A program made the position numbers and the translations under genes. From Clostridia bacterium (lineage in GTDB: Bacteria > Bacillota > Clostridia > Christensenellales > Aristaeellaceae): 64,000 bases of DNA. Shown here in pieces: positions 53,948 to 62,319 of this stretch. The first letter of the stretch is position 1. The number at the start of each line of letters is the position of its first letter. Location of the stretch: contig JAFSKN010000036.1 in the NCBI GenBank assembly GCA_017448975.1, positions 44,140-108,139 on the forward strand, given 5' to 3'. The notes under the pieces were generated by a model, which had not been told where the DNA came from, made no database searches, and was given only the letters and a program-made list of their open reading frames with translations.

Positions 53948-55390
53948 TTATTCCGCAATTCCGTCCGTTCGGATGCCCCAGACGGCTTCTCCTTTTTCGT
54001 TCAGCGCCGTGAAGCAGGAGACCCACGCCGTCTGCGCCCCGTCGTAGCAGCGGGCGAACACGCCGGTATAGGCTTCCCCGTTCAGGGACAGGCGTACCTT
54101 TCCATCCTCCGTGCTTTCCCAGGTTCCCTCGCAGGCGCCGTCCACCTTACCGTCAGCAAGCAGCGCGGCGGTTTGGGACACGTGCTCCACCGCGTTGATG
54201 TCATGCTCATGGAACAGGATCTTATATGCCCCGGGGCGGTTCTCCTTTGGAGGCGCTTCCTTGCCTTCCCCGGTATAGCGCAGGGGCGCGACCACCGGCC
54301 ATCCGTCCTCGTTCATGAACATCTGATGCACCCGCACGGAAAAGCTTTCGCCGCTGCCCGCGAAGCGGGTGTGGAAAATCAGGAAATAGCGGCCCGTTTC
54401 TTCCTCATAATAGGCGCTGTTGTGGCCGGGCGAACGGAACGCCTGCGCCATTTTGTTGGTATCGCTGTCCGCGGGGGCGAACTTGTAGCCGCCCATCAGC
54501 TTGACCCCGTAGGGCTCATAGTCCACGTCGTGGAAGAAGGTGCCATTGGCCCCGCCGCACTTGATCATTTCCTGGCCCAGGCTGTCTTCATAGGGCCCGT
54601 CCGGATTTATGGAGCGGCAAACCCGGATGTTGTACCCGCCGTTGCTGTCCAGCCCGCCAAAGGAAAGGAACAAATAGTAATAATCCGTTTCCGGGCTGTA
54701 CAGGATATAAGGCCCTTCAATGCGGGCGTGGTTCTTGCCCAGCAGCTTTGTGCCATAGCCCTGCCCTTCCAGCGGGAAACCCGTTTCCGTATCCATTTCC
54801 AGAATGAAGATACCGCCGGAATAACTGCCGTACACCATCCACAGGCGGCCTTCCTTGTCAAAGAAAGCACAGGGATCCACCACATTGGGATAATAAGTGG
54901 CGTTATAGCCCGCCATGCCGCTTTTCAGGAACACGCCCTGATCCACGTAAGGCCCTTCCGGCGCGTCCGAAATGGCCAGACCCAGCGCCGACAGGGGGCT
55001 GGAGCCCTCGCAGGTGCAGTAATACATGGCGTAGCGTCCATCGGGCAGCTGCTGCACGTCCGGGGCCCAGAAGGTGGTCGTTTTAGCCCAGGAAAGGGCT
55101 TCCTTCATCTGCGCCTGCACGTTTTCCACCAGGGTGCAGCCCGCCTGGGCGTCCTTGCTGATGAGGGTCCAGTTGATCAGATCCTCCGATTTGGCCGCGG
55201 CCATGTGGCTGCCGAAAATATAAAACGTACCGTCCTCTGCCCGGATGACGGAGGGATCGTGCACCGATACGCTCTTGTATTTGGGGGCCTTCATCACTTC
55301 CTCCGCCGCCGTGCTTTCCGCTGTTCCGCAGACGCAGGCCGCCCACAGAATGCCCAATCCCATCACCATCGCCAGAAGCCTTCTTTTCAT
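53948..55390 (-). CDS. Secreted GH43 endo-arabinanase-like enzyme
   Basis: 480 residues with a signal peptide (LLAMVMGLGILWAACVCGTA). Propeller motifs: SVHDPSVIRAEDGTFYIFGS (base Asp), FWAPDVQQLPDGRYAMYYC (second Asp), ARIEGPYILYSPETDYYYLF (acid Glu). The C-terminal 100 residues form the additional beta domain seen in two-domain arabinanases such as AbnB-type enzymes. It would cut alpha-1,5-arabinan outside the cell and supply the importers. Confidence 0.88.
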   Translation of the reverse strand: MKRRLLAMVMGLGILWAACVCGTAESTAAEEVMKAPKYKSVSVHDPSVIRAEDGTFYIFGSHMAAAKSEDLINWTLISKDAQAGCTLVENVQAQMKEALSWAKTTTFWAPDVQQLPDGRYAMYYCTCEGSSPLSALGLAISDAPEGPYVDQGVFLKSGMAGYNATYYPNVVDPCAFFDKEGRLWMVYGSYSGGIFILEMDTETGFPLEGQGYGTKLLGKNHARIEGPYILYSPETDYYYLFLSFGGLDSNGGYNIRVCRSINPDGPYEDSLGQEMIKCGGANGTFFHDVDYEPYGVKLMGGYKFAPADSDTNKMAQAFRSPGHNSAYYEEETGRYFLIFHTRFAGSGESFSVRVHQMFMNEDGWPVVAPLRYTGEGKEAPPKENRPGAYKILFHEHDINAVEHVSQTAALLADGKVDGACEGTWESTEDGKVRLSLNGEAYTGVFARCYDGAQTAWVSCFTALNEKGEAVWGIRTDGIAE

Positions 55391-55555
55391 GGGGTTCGTC
55401 CTTTCCTGGTGAGTTTGATTTGGATAAAGTCAAAACAAAAAGCATTTTTCCTTATCACAATCATAATGGATCGAATGGAAAATGTCAATACATAATCGAC
55501 AAAAAAAGTGAAAAAATATGGAAAAAGCGGCCTGAAAGCCGCCTAAACCCATTGA

Positions 55556-56539
55556 TTATTCTTTTTCCTCTTGAAAGATCTGGTTTCGGTAATCGAACAC
55601 CGGCAGGCCCTCCGAAAAATACAGCTTCATCACAAACGTGTGGCGGTTGGGATCATAGAGCGGATCGCCGGTGATTTCATCATAGGTCCGGGCGTGATAG
55701 GCCATATACGCCTGCCCTGCTTCATCCCGGAAAAAGCTGTTGTGTCCCGGCCCGAATAAGCCCTTTTCCGCGTCCGTGGTGCAGACGGGACGGCTGGATT
55801 TGTGCCAGGCGGAAATATCCATGGGGTCGCCGTCCCTGTCCATCCACAGCAAGCCCATGCAGTAGGCGGGGCCGGTATCGCTGGCGGAATAGGCCAGAAC
55901 CAGCTTGCTTTCCGTTTCCAGCGCGGCGGGGCCTTCGTTGACCCAGAAGCCATGCCTTTCCCAGCCGTAGGCGGGCGAGGTGAGCAGCATTTGCGGTGTT
56001 TTCAGGGCCAGGGCGTTTTTCATCTCTGCAATATACAGATTTGAAATCTTTTTTCCTGTGCCTACCTTTTCAGCCCATACGCAGTACCGTTTTCCATGGT
56101 GCGCAAAGGTGGTCATATCCAAAGAAAAATCGGTGAAGCTGAATTCGTCGCCCTCGGCGCGTTCCAAATTGCCGCATTCCACCCAGGGCCCCTCCATCGG
56201 ATCTTTCCCCTGACAATGCAGGGCCCAAGGACGGATTTCCCATGGATTCTCTTTTTCGCCCGCGGCAAAATACAGATACCATACACCATCGATCTTGTGC
56301 AGCTCCGGTGCCCAGATATGCTTGCTCATCACACCGGAAGCGTGCGCCGACCAGACTGTTTTTTCCACCGCCGTCCGCAGATCTTCCAGACTGTTCGCAC
56401 ATCTCAATACGATCCGGTCATATGTGGGCACCGAGGCGGTAAAATACCATCGCCCATCCATCCGTGTAATAAACGGATCAGCCCGCTGGGCAATAAAAGG
56501 CGTATTCCAGGGGGTGTGCCGCGCATTATTCTGGTTCAT
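55556..56539 (-). CDS. Glycoside hydrolase family 43 (intracellular)
   Basis: 327 residues from ATG 56539 (GGAGAAGGACAGGC upstream), no signal peptide. RADPFITRMDGRWYFTAS (base Asp), SKHIWAPELHKIDGVWYLYF (second Asp) and WVNEGPAALETESKLVLAYS (acid Glu) are conserved. Probably an exo-acting arabinofuranosidase of the cytoplasm that degrades imported oligomers. It is the first gene of the large - strand glycan operon. Confidence 0.85.
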   Translation of the reverse strand: MNQNNARHTPWNTPFIAQRADPFITRMDGRWYFTASVPTYDRIVLRCANSLEDLRTAVEKTVWSAHASGVMSKHIWAPELHKIDGVWYLYFAAGEKENPWEIRPWALHCQGKDPMEGPWVECGNLERAEGDEFSFTDFSLDMTTFAHHGKRYCVWAEKVGTGKKISNLYIAEMKNALALKTPQMLLTSPAYGWERHGFWVNEGPAALETESKLVLAYSASDTGPAYCMGLLWMDRDGDPMDISAWHKSSRPVCTTDAEKGLFGPGHNSFFRDEAGQAYMAYHARTYDEITGDPLYDPNRHTFVMKLYFSEGLPVFDYRNQIFQEEKE

Positions 56540-56682
56540 GCCTGTCCTTCTCCTTCGTTCCGCTTCCTGTTCCACTCCAGAAGAGAAAGGGAAACCGCAT
56601 TCTCCTTCACTTCAAGCCATTCAATCTTCTCATAGTTTTTTTCCACTGTCAAGTCCCTTTCCAGTTTTTGATGCGGCACCCT

Positions 56683-56896
56683 TGTAGGACTACAATACAT
56701 CTTGGACAGCGGGTTCCCAAAAAGAAAGTGCAGGAGGATGCGAAATCGGTTATAGTTGAGTTGCAGCAACAACGAAGCCGAAAGGAGCATCTCCTGCATG
56801 AAGAGTATAACACAGAACATGAGGTATCTGCAATCCCTAATGAACTACGCACAGCGGTATGGGGTGAAGGCATCCAGCCGAATGCCCGCTACCATC
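56683..56896 (+). pseudogene. Transposase N-terminal relic
   Basis: From ATG 56798 (behind AAAGGAGCATCTCCTGC) the frame reads KSITQNMRYLQSLMNYAQRY then GVKASS, the usual N-terminal helix-turn-helix of IS481-like integrase-core transposases, and stops matching after about 28 codons, where the end of the DUF6809 gene begins. Upstream sequence with TTGGACAGCGGGTTCCC looks like an IS end region. The catalytic DDE part is gone. Confidence 0.7.
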
Positions 56897-57178
56897 TCAG
56901 CTATTCGGTGCATTTTCCACGCCTCCTCCCGTGGAGAGGATTTCCATCATCAGCCTCACGCCGAACCTCACACCTTCCGCGAAAGCCGCCTCCCCCTCAT
57001 CCATCACCAGTTCCATATAGGCGTCCTGTGAAGCGTCGATCAGGCTCCGCTTCTCTTCGGGTAGGGCTGCGAGTAGGGCTTCCTGTGCCTTATCCAGCCG
57101 ATCACGGGCTTTACCGTTTTTCGTCGTGATTGTGGAGTAGGGGCTGATTTTTCCCCGGTATAGGTCTTGCATGAGCAT
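56897..57178 (-). CDS. DUF6809 family protein
   Basis: 93 residues from ATG 57178, GAGG about eight bases upstream. DLYRGKISPYSTITTKNGKA near the start, LPEEKRSLIDASQDAYMELV, then FAEGVRFGVRLMMEIL at the end are the pattern of DUF6809, small helical proteins of Clostridia and their mobile elements with unknown role. It lies next to transposase and unknown relics, so it may be cargo of an old element. Confidence 0.72.
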   Translation of the reverse strand: MLMQDLYRGKISPYSTITTKNGKARDRLDKAQEALLAALPEEKRSLIDASQDAYMELVMDEGEAAFAEGVRFGVRLMMEILSTGGGVENAPNS

Positions 57179-57505
57179 CCAAAAAACCTCCTCTTTTTCC
57201 CCGACATCCGGCTACGCCTTCTTTCGAGGTGTGTGCGCTCACGTCGTGGCTTGGGTGGACGCGAAAAAAGCGCCACCCTCGTAGTAGTGGCATACTACCG
57301 TCAGGAGGCGCACATTGCAAGAAGCGGTGAAGCGAATTATCAGAAAGTTAAAGATTGATTATCCCTGTATGTTCTGTACTCTTATGCAAGTGATAGATAT
57401 GTCTGTCCCTTTTCCGCGCAGATTATCTGTCTTAATTCATTATCAGAATTGAAGAGGATCATTTGATATCCAATAGGCCGAATCAGGGTAACCTCATAGA
57501 TCAGA
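57179..57505. other. Gap with relic sequences
   Basis: Contains coding remnant B (57,269-57,358) and, on the - strand between 57,385 and the ferredoxin stop, a startless open stretch (LIYEVTLIRPIGYQMILFNS) that ends at TAA. No complete gene is visible. Confidence 0.5.
57269..57358 (+). pseudogene. Paralogous coding remnant B
   Basis: Frame VVVAYYRQEAHIARSGEANY then QKVKD and a TGA. Related to remnant A at 35,760, with third-position differences. A hairpin (GTAGTA...TACTAC) overlaps its start. Confidence 0.5.
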
Positions 57506-57694
57506 TTACTGCTCCGCGGTGATTGCGCTGACCGGGCAGCCGTTGATGGCTTCTGTCACAGCTTCACGATTTTCATCATTAGTATCACCATAGGCTTCAG
57601 CCTTTCCCGCTTCGTTCATCCGGAACACCTCCGGACAGGTTCCCTCGCACAGGCCGCACCCGATGCACATTTCCTGATCTACATATGTTTTCAT
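57506..57694 (-). CDS. Small 4Fe-4S ferredoxin
   Basis: 62 residues from ATG 57694 (GAGGATGAGCAGGCA upstream). CIGCGLCEGTCPEVF binds most of one 4Fe-4S cluster and the last Cys lies in GCPVSAI; acidic overall. A single-cluster electron carrier. It follows the dehydrogenase gene by 13 bases, so it is likely co-expressed under the Crp/Fnr-type regulator. Confidence 0.9.
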   Translation of the reverse strand: MKTYVDQEMCIGCGLCEGTCPEVFRMNEAGKAEAYGDTNDENREAVTEAINGCPVSAITAEQ

Positions 57695-57707
57695 TGCCTG
57701 CTCATCC

Positions 57708-58745
57708 TCAAAAGCATCTTTCTTTTCGTTCTTTTTTGCAATGTTCGATGTTTCCGCAATGATAGCACAGTTCGTTGTCACAGATGCCGTCTTTTTCAAA
57801 ATAGGACTGGATGTTACCTACTGTGGTTTCCGCGATGTTATTCAAGGCTTCCTCCGTCAGAAACGCCTGATGGGAGGTCACGATCACATTTGGCATGGAG
57901 ATCAGGCGGGAAAGGAGGTCGTCGTTCAGGATGTGCCCTGACCGGTCCTCGAAGAAAATGTCCGCTTCTTCCTCATACACATCCAGGCAGGCAGCTCCGA
58001 TTTTTCTGGCCTTAATGCCCTCCAGCAGCGCTTCGGCGTCGATCAGGCCGCCGCGGGAGGTGTTGACGATCACTACACCCTTTTTCATTTTGCTGATGGC
58101 ATCCGTGCCGATCATGTGCCGGGTTTCGTCAGTCAGCGGGCAATGCAGGGAGATGATGTCGCTGCGCTTAAATAGATCGTCAAGCGACACATACTCGATG
58201 CCGCTGTCCTTCGCCGGGAATCGGTCGTAGGCAATCACTTTCATGCCGAACCCCCGGCAAATGTCGATGAAGATTCTGCCAATCTTGCCGGTGCCGATAA
58301 CGCCCATGGTCTTGCCGTGGAAATCGAAGCCGGTCAGCCCGTTCAGGGAAAAATTGAATTCCCGTGTGCGGTTGTACGCCTTATGGATGCGGCGCACGGA
58401 GGTGAGCAGCAGCGCAATGGCGTGCTCCGCTACGGCGTAGGGAGAATAGGCCGGGACGTGAACGACGTGAATCTTTCCGAAGGCAGAGCGCACATCCACA
58501 TTGTTGTACCCAGCGGAACGGAGGGCGATGAGCTTCACGCCCAATTCGTACAGCTTATCAATGACCTTGGCATTCACCGTATCGTTGACAAAGACGCATA
58601 CCACGTCGCAACCACGAGCCAGCTCCACGGTGTCCTCGTTCAGCTTCGTTTCCAGAAAACGGAACTGCATTTTCTCCATTGCGCCGTAACGCTCAAAAGA
58701 GAGTTTATCGTATTCCTTGGTGTCATAAAAAGCTACCTTGATCAT
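57708..58745 (-). CDS. D-2-hydroxyacid dehydrogenase (D-lactate dehydrogenase type) with Cys-rich tail
   Basis: 345 residues from ATG 58745 (GGGGAGGCGATCAC upstream). IALRSAGYNNVDV and the NAD-binding GVIGTGKIGRIFIDICRGF (GxGxxG), VNTSRGGLIDAEAL with the catalytic Arg region and NVIVTSHQAFLTEEAL with the catalytic His are all intact. It would reduce pyruvate to D-lactate with NADH. The last 25 residues carry a Cys cluster (CDNELCYHCGNIEHCKKERK then ERCF) not needed for catalysis, with spacing that could bind a metal or Fe-S centre. The gene sits between two ferredoxin-type genes. Confidence 0.9.
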   Translation of the reverse strand: MIKVAFYDTKEYDKLSFERYGAMEKMQFRFLETKLNEDTVELARGCDVVCVFVNDTVNAKVIDKLYELGVKLIALRSAGYNNVDVRSAFGKIHVVHVPAYSPYAVAEHAIALLLTSVRRIHKAYNRTREFNFSLNGLTGFDFHGKTMGVIGTGKIGRIFIDICRGFGMKVIAYDRFPAKDSGIEYVSLDDLFKRSDIISLHCPLTDETRHMIGTDAISKMKKGVVIVNTSRGGLIDAEALLEGIKARKIGAACLDVYEEEADIFFEDRSGHILNDDLLSRLISMPNVIVTSHQAFLTEEALNNIAETTVGNIQSYFEKDGICDNELCYHCGNIEHCKKERKERCF

Positions 58746-58782
58746 GTGATCGCCTCCCCGTTTTTTAGTTTGCGAAAAATGC

Positions 58783-59478
58783 TCAATCCAGTATCCGTCC
58801 GTCACGGGAGATAGTCACCACTTGCCAGGGGATAAACTTACCGCTGGCCTGCAAGGCGTTCTGCGCCGCACGCTGTAATCCGCCGCAGCAAGGAACCTCC
58901 ATCCGCACGATGGTAACACTCTTAATATCGTTTGTTTTGATGATCTCCGTCAGCTTCTCCGTATAATCCACGGCGTCCAACTTGGGACAGCCGATGATGG
59001 TGACCTTGCACCTCATGAATTCCTCATGTAGATTGGCGTAGGCGTAAGCTGTGCAGTCCGCCGCGATCAGCAGCTTCGCGCCATCGAAAAACGGAGCCTG
59101 CGTCGGTACAAGTTTGATCTGGCAGGGCCATTGGGCAAGGCGGGATACGGGGTTTCCAACCGCAGCCAGGGCGGGCGTTTCTTCGCTATGGGTGAACTGC
59201 ATCATCCTGGAACCGGGGCAGCCGCCTTCATGGTGAGGATGCGCTTCCTTCGATGCCTTCACAGCGGCTTCGTCATATGCTGGCGCCTCCCGTTCTTCAA
59301 AGGTGATTGCTCCCGTTGGACAACCGGGCAGACAGTCTCCGAAGCCATCGCAGAAGTTTTCCCTAACGAGTTTTGCTTTCCCGTTGACCATTTCAATGGC
59401 TCCCTCATGGCAGGCGCTGGCGCACAGGCCGCAGCCGTTACACTTATCTTCATCAATGTGGATGATCTTCCGGATCAT
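58783..59478 (-). CDS. 4Fe-4S binding protein, two clusters plus C-terminal domain
   Basis: 231 residues from ATG 59478 (AAAAGGAGGTAATTACC upstream). The N-terminal 70 residues are a two-cluster ferredoxin (CNGCGLCASACHEGAI and CDGFGDCLPGCPTGAI, the second site with one Asp/Gly change around FGDC). A middle His-Cys stretch (HPHHEGGCPG) and a C-terminal domain (LLIAADCTAYAYANLHEEFM, GCPKLDAVDYTEKL, VPCCGGLQRAA) complete it. This protein form is often adjacent to hybrid-cluster or Crp-type genes and may pass electrons in redox stress or fermentation. First gene of the operon, divergent from the Crp/Fnr gene. Confidence 0.88.
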   Translation of the reverse strand: MIRKIIHIDEDKCNGCGLCASACHEGAIEMVNGKAKLVRENFCDGFGDCLPGCPTGAITFEEREAPAYDEAAVKASKEAHPHHEGGCPGSRMMQFTHSEETPALAAVGNPVSRLAQWPCQIKLVPTQAPFFDGAKLLIAADCTAYAYANLHEEFMRCKVTIIGCPKLDAVDYTEKLTEIIKTNDIKSVTIVRMEVPCCGGLQRAAQNALQASGKFIPWQVVTISRDGRILD

Positions 59479-59608
59479 GGTAATTACCTCCTTTTCTTGG
59501 TACGGCCTTATTGTACAGAAATAATCCCAAAAAATCTGTATCCGGAGATACACAACGAAAAGATTTTTCGTGTATAATAGAGGCTGATAATGGGAAAGGA
59601 GAAGGATC
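59479..59608. promoter_or_regulatory. Divergent promoter region with two operators
   Basis: Palindromes TGTATC-CGGA-GATACA (59,537-59,552) and ACGAAAA-GAT-TTTTCGT (59,555-59,571). The + strand has TATAAT at 59,573-59,578; the - strand has TACAAT at 59,515-59,510. The first palindrome is centred about 41 bases from both predicted transcription starts, the position of class II CRP/FNR activator sites. No strong -35 box is visible on either side, as expected for activator-dependent promoters. Confidence 0.72.
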
Positions 59609-60283
59609 ATGGATTATTCTGTGCTTGAAAGGAGCCCCCTATTTACGGGTATTCCTGCCAAGGAACTGCGGGATGACCTGGAAGCTGTTCCGCATCATAT
59701 CCAATGCTATGAAAAGGGAGAAACCATCCTACTGCTGATGGAAGAAGCAAACCGCATCGGCATCATCTTGGAAGGCCGCGCCCAAGCTCAGAAGCTCTTT
59801 CCCAACGGGAGTCAGGTGAATGTTTCAGTGCGCATTCCCGGCGATATGATCGGCCCTGCGGCAGTTTTTTCCAAGAGCCGCCGCTATCCCTGCGATGTGG
59901 TGGCTATAGAGCCCTGCACCATCATGATGTTCCGGAGGGACGATATTTTGCTCCTCATGCAAAGGGATATCCGCATCCTGGAGAACTTCACCACCGAAAT
60001 CGCCTCCGCTACCTATATGTTACAGCAACGGCTGGAACTGTTTTCATACAGCGGAATCGCGCAGAAGGCGGCGTTTTACCTGCTGATCCAGGCCAGGCAA
60101 ACAGGAAAAATGCAGGTTCAAATTCCTGAATCGTTCTCCAACTGGGCCATGACGATGAATGTGTCCAGACCCTCCCTGCACAGAGAACTGAAAAAGCTTG
60201 AATCGCAGAAAATAATCTCTTATAACCCGCCCACTATCGATATTTTGGATGCCGCCGCCCTTCAAAATGTGTTAAGCCAATAG
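59609..60283 (+). CDS. Crp/Fnr-family transcriptional regulator
   Basis: 224 residues from ATG 59609 (GAAAGGAGAAGGATC upstream). N-terminal cyclic-nucleotide-type beta roll (ILLLMEEANRIGIILEGRAQ, RIPGDMIGPAAVFSKSRRYP), dimer helix, and a C-terminal winged helix (SFSNWAMTMNVSRPSLHREL). No N-terminal Cys cluster, so it does not sense oxygen as FNR does; ligand unknown. Divergent from the ferredoxin/dehydrogenase operon over 130 bases with palindromes, so it most likely controls that operon and itself. Confidence 0.9.
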   Translation: MDYSVLERSPLFTGIPAKELRDDLEAVPHHIQCYEKGETILLLMEEANRIGIILEGRAQAQKLFPNGSQVNVSVRIPGDMIGPAAVFSKSRRYPCDVVAIEPCTIMMFRRDDILLLMQRDIRILENFTTEIASATYMLQQRLELFSYSGIAQKAAFYLLIQARQTGKMQVQIPESFSNWAMTMNVSRPSLHRELKKLESQKIISYNPPTIDILDAAALQNVLSQ

Positions 60284-60284
60284 C

Positions 60285-61378
60285 TCACGCCCTAAACTCC
60301 TTCACCAAGGCAAGATAGGCGCGTCCATCCGTCGCGCCGAATGCCTTACGGAGTTCATTATAGGCGATGCGGAGGCTTGCACTGCTGCTCACGATGGAGG
60401 CGATCTGTGCTGCGGCTTCAACATCACGATCAACGAGGAACCGCTCCAACGTGGCTTCCGCCTGCGGCTCTTCCGCATGTGGCTGTTCTTGCTCGTCTTG
60501 CGTCTGCTGCTCCGTTTCTTCCTCCGTGGAGGGCGTGGTCACCTCTGTCTGGACTGCTGACGGGGTCTCAAACCGTTCCTTTATCATCCTATAATATTGG
60601 CTCCCCTGTTTCCGCCCGAAGGCTTTTGCAAGCCCATTATAGGCGGATAAGAGGTTCTTGCTCTCGGAGAGAATGGCGGCGACCAGGTCTGCGTGTCGGG
60701 GTGGAATCCCCGCTTCGATAAGAGCAACCCGTGGTTCGTCAACAGCCTGTGGTTCCTTTTCATCGACGGCGGGCTGTCCTTCGCCGGGCTGTTCATCTGC
60801 CGTTTCTTTTTCGGCGGCGGAGAGATGTTCATCAATGATGGCAGGCTGTTTATCGGCGACAGGCTGTTGTTCCGTATGACTACCGGCAACGGATCGAAGA
60901 GATATCCAAACGGAGCCATTTTCGCCGGGCTCCAACACAAACCACGCTGAGTATTGTGTTTCCAGATACATGCCTTGGGCCACATGGGGTTAATGCGGCC
61001 GGGTTCACCCATGCCGATAACATCTATACCGGCGGCACGGAGGTGAAAGGCGAGGGGAGAAAAGTCCGAATCAGAGGACGCAATTATCACGGCGTCCACC
61101 TTTTTATCTTCCGAGGTCTGTGAGATGCGGAGCAATTCCATCGCGCCAATTGTCAGAGCGATGTCGGAGCTGTTTTTATACTTGTTTGGCCGGAGAGTGA
61201 AATTGGTGTGGATGGTGTTTTCCAAGATCGGGTCGGCCCATTCGTTCAACGCAATTCCCGCTCCATAAATCTCACGGATGGTTACCTCACCCAGGGAACG
61301 GGCATACGAAAAGATTTGATTGGCAAAGGACGGGTCTACGTTTTCTGCGTCGACGAGAATAGCGATATTTGCAGGCAT
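60285..61378 (-). pseudogene. NYN-domain protein gene with frameshift and duplicated C-terminal domain
   Basis: From ATG 61378 (AAAGGAAAAACTTCAT upstream) the frame gives an NYN (PIN-like, LabA/Limkain type) ribonuclease domain: IAILVDAENVDPSFANQIFS, KVDAVIIASSDSDFSPLAFH, DVIGMGEPGRINP, with the catalytic Asp set. At about 60,960-60,985 the sense changes frame (NPMWPKAC then MYLETQYSAWFVLEP in the -1 frame), so about 230 residues of the original C-terminal part run in another frame down to 60,285. That part has a Glu/Gln-rich linker and two copies of a 45-residue helical domain (LLSAYNGLAKAFGRKQGSQY and LRIAYNELRKAFGATDGRAY). It is one gene broken by a one-base indel, or an assembly error. 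Such proteins are thought to be RNA nucleases. Confidence 0.8.
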
Positions 61379-61561
61379 ATGAAGTTTTTCCTTTCGAGTA
61401 AATCCGAAGCGGCGGTTTGTTTTGACCACGCCACCCATTATACCAGAGACGGAATGGATAGTCCAGCCAAAAGACAATTAACAGATTTGTAATATTTTCT
61501 GTAAGGCTTGGAGACATGCGGCTTGGGGGGGTGTCAATTCCCTGGCTGGAAAAATTTCTTC

Positions 61562-61588
61562 CATTGTGTCCCCAGTGCTGTCGTGTAC
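61562..61588 (+). promoter_or_regulatory. Possible promoter of the 54-aa gene
   Basis: TTGTGT, a 16-base spacer and TACAAT, 50 bases before the ATG at 61,641. Confidence 0.45.
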
Positions 61589-61640
61589 AATATGTGGCGA
61601 TCCGGCCATGAGCCAGGAGAACAGAACGGGGGTAAAAGGC

Positions 61641-61805
61641 ATGTCACAGTTTATTCGCGGGATGAAGGTTACCACAGTTTTCGGAGAAGGAACCGTTGTC
61701 AACCTCCCTGTTTCCAACCGGATTGCTGTGCAGTACGAAACTGGTGAAATTCGTTATTTCTGGCCCGAGGACGTGGTTACGGGGCGGATCAGGCCGGCGG
61801 CGTGA
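61641..61805 (+). CDS. Small beta-type protein (54 aa)
   Basis: 54 residues from ATG 61641 with GGGGGTAAAAGGC upstream. SQFIRGMKVTTVFGEGTVVN then RIAVQYETGEIRYFWPEDVV reads like a small SH3-like barrel that binds RNA or DNA. No exact family known. Its end overlaps the convergent gene at 61,789 by 17 bases. Confidence 0.55.
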   Translation: MSQFIRGMKVTTVFGEGTVVNLPVSNRIAVQYETGEIRYFWPEDVVTGRIRPAA

Positions 61806-62244
61806 AAAGCAACTCCCCATCTTTGCTAATGGTTTTATAAATCTCTATCAGCGCTTTGCTCACATTGTACGGGATCTTCTCTACATCCTCTGTTATGGTC
61901 GTTTTGCCGTTCCCGTCATCAAAATATACACACGACCAACGATCCGGCTGGAGGATGTAATACCAATGGTAGTAGCGATCCTCATAAGCAGCGTCATAGC
62001 TGTCAAAGATGGGGTAACGTTCGCGGACGGCTAAGATTGTGTGGCCGTGGATGTCTTGGTAAAGCCCTCGATTCTTATCCACGGTTTTTACTGTCAGGTC
62101 GATGATACGGGAGTAGGATAAACCATTTACGGTGAAGCCAATTGCAGACCATTTCACCTCTTTTCCTGATGGCTTGCGAATCTTATCCCCATCCGTCCAG
62201 GAAATGTGAAGCGTGCCGTTGTCGTTTCTGAGGTTTAGTTTCAT
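61789..62244 (-). CDS. Conserved hypothetical protein
   Basis: 151 residues from ATG 62244, chosen because GGAGGAGGCAGAACAG lies just upstream, in place of a longer frame from 62307. Mixed beta protein (LNLRNDNGTLHISWTDGDKI, GHTILAVRERYPIFDSYDAA, YHWYYILQPDRWSCVYFDDG). No family recognised; no signal peptide or membrane segment. Confidence 0.65.
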   Translation of the reverse strand: MKLNLRNDNGTLHISWTDGDKIRKPSGKEVKWSAIGFTVNGLSYSRIIDLTVKTVDKNRGLYQDIHGHTILAVRERYPIFDSYDAAYEDRYYHWYYILQPDRWSCVYFDDGNGKTTITEDVEKIPYNVSKALIEIYKTISKDGELLFTPPA

Positions 62245-62319
62245 TCTGTTCTGCCTCCTCCGAAAGAAGCGGTCAAGTTGAAAACGCATCTTCTCTCTCC
62301 TTGTCAACGGTGCTGTTTA

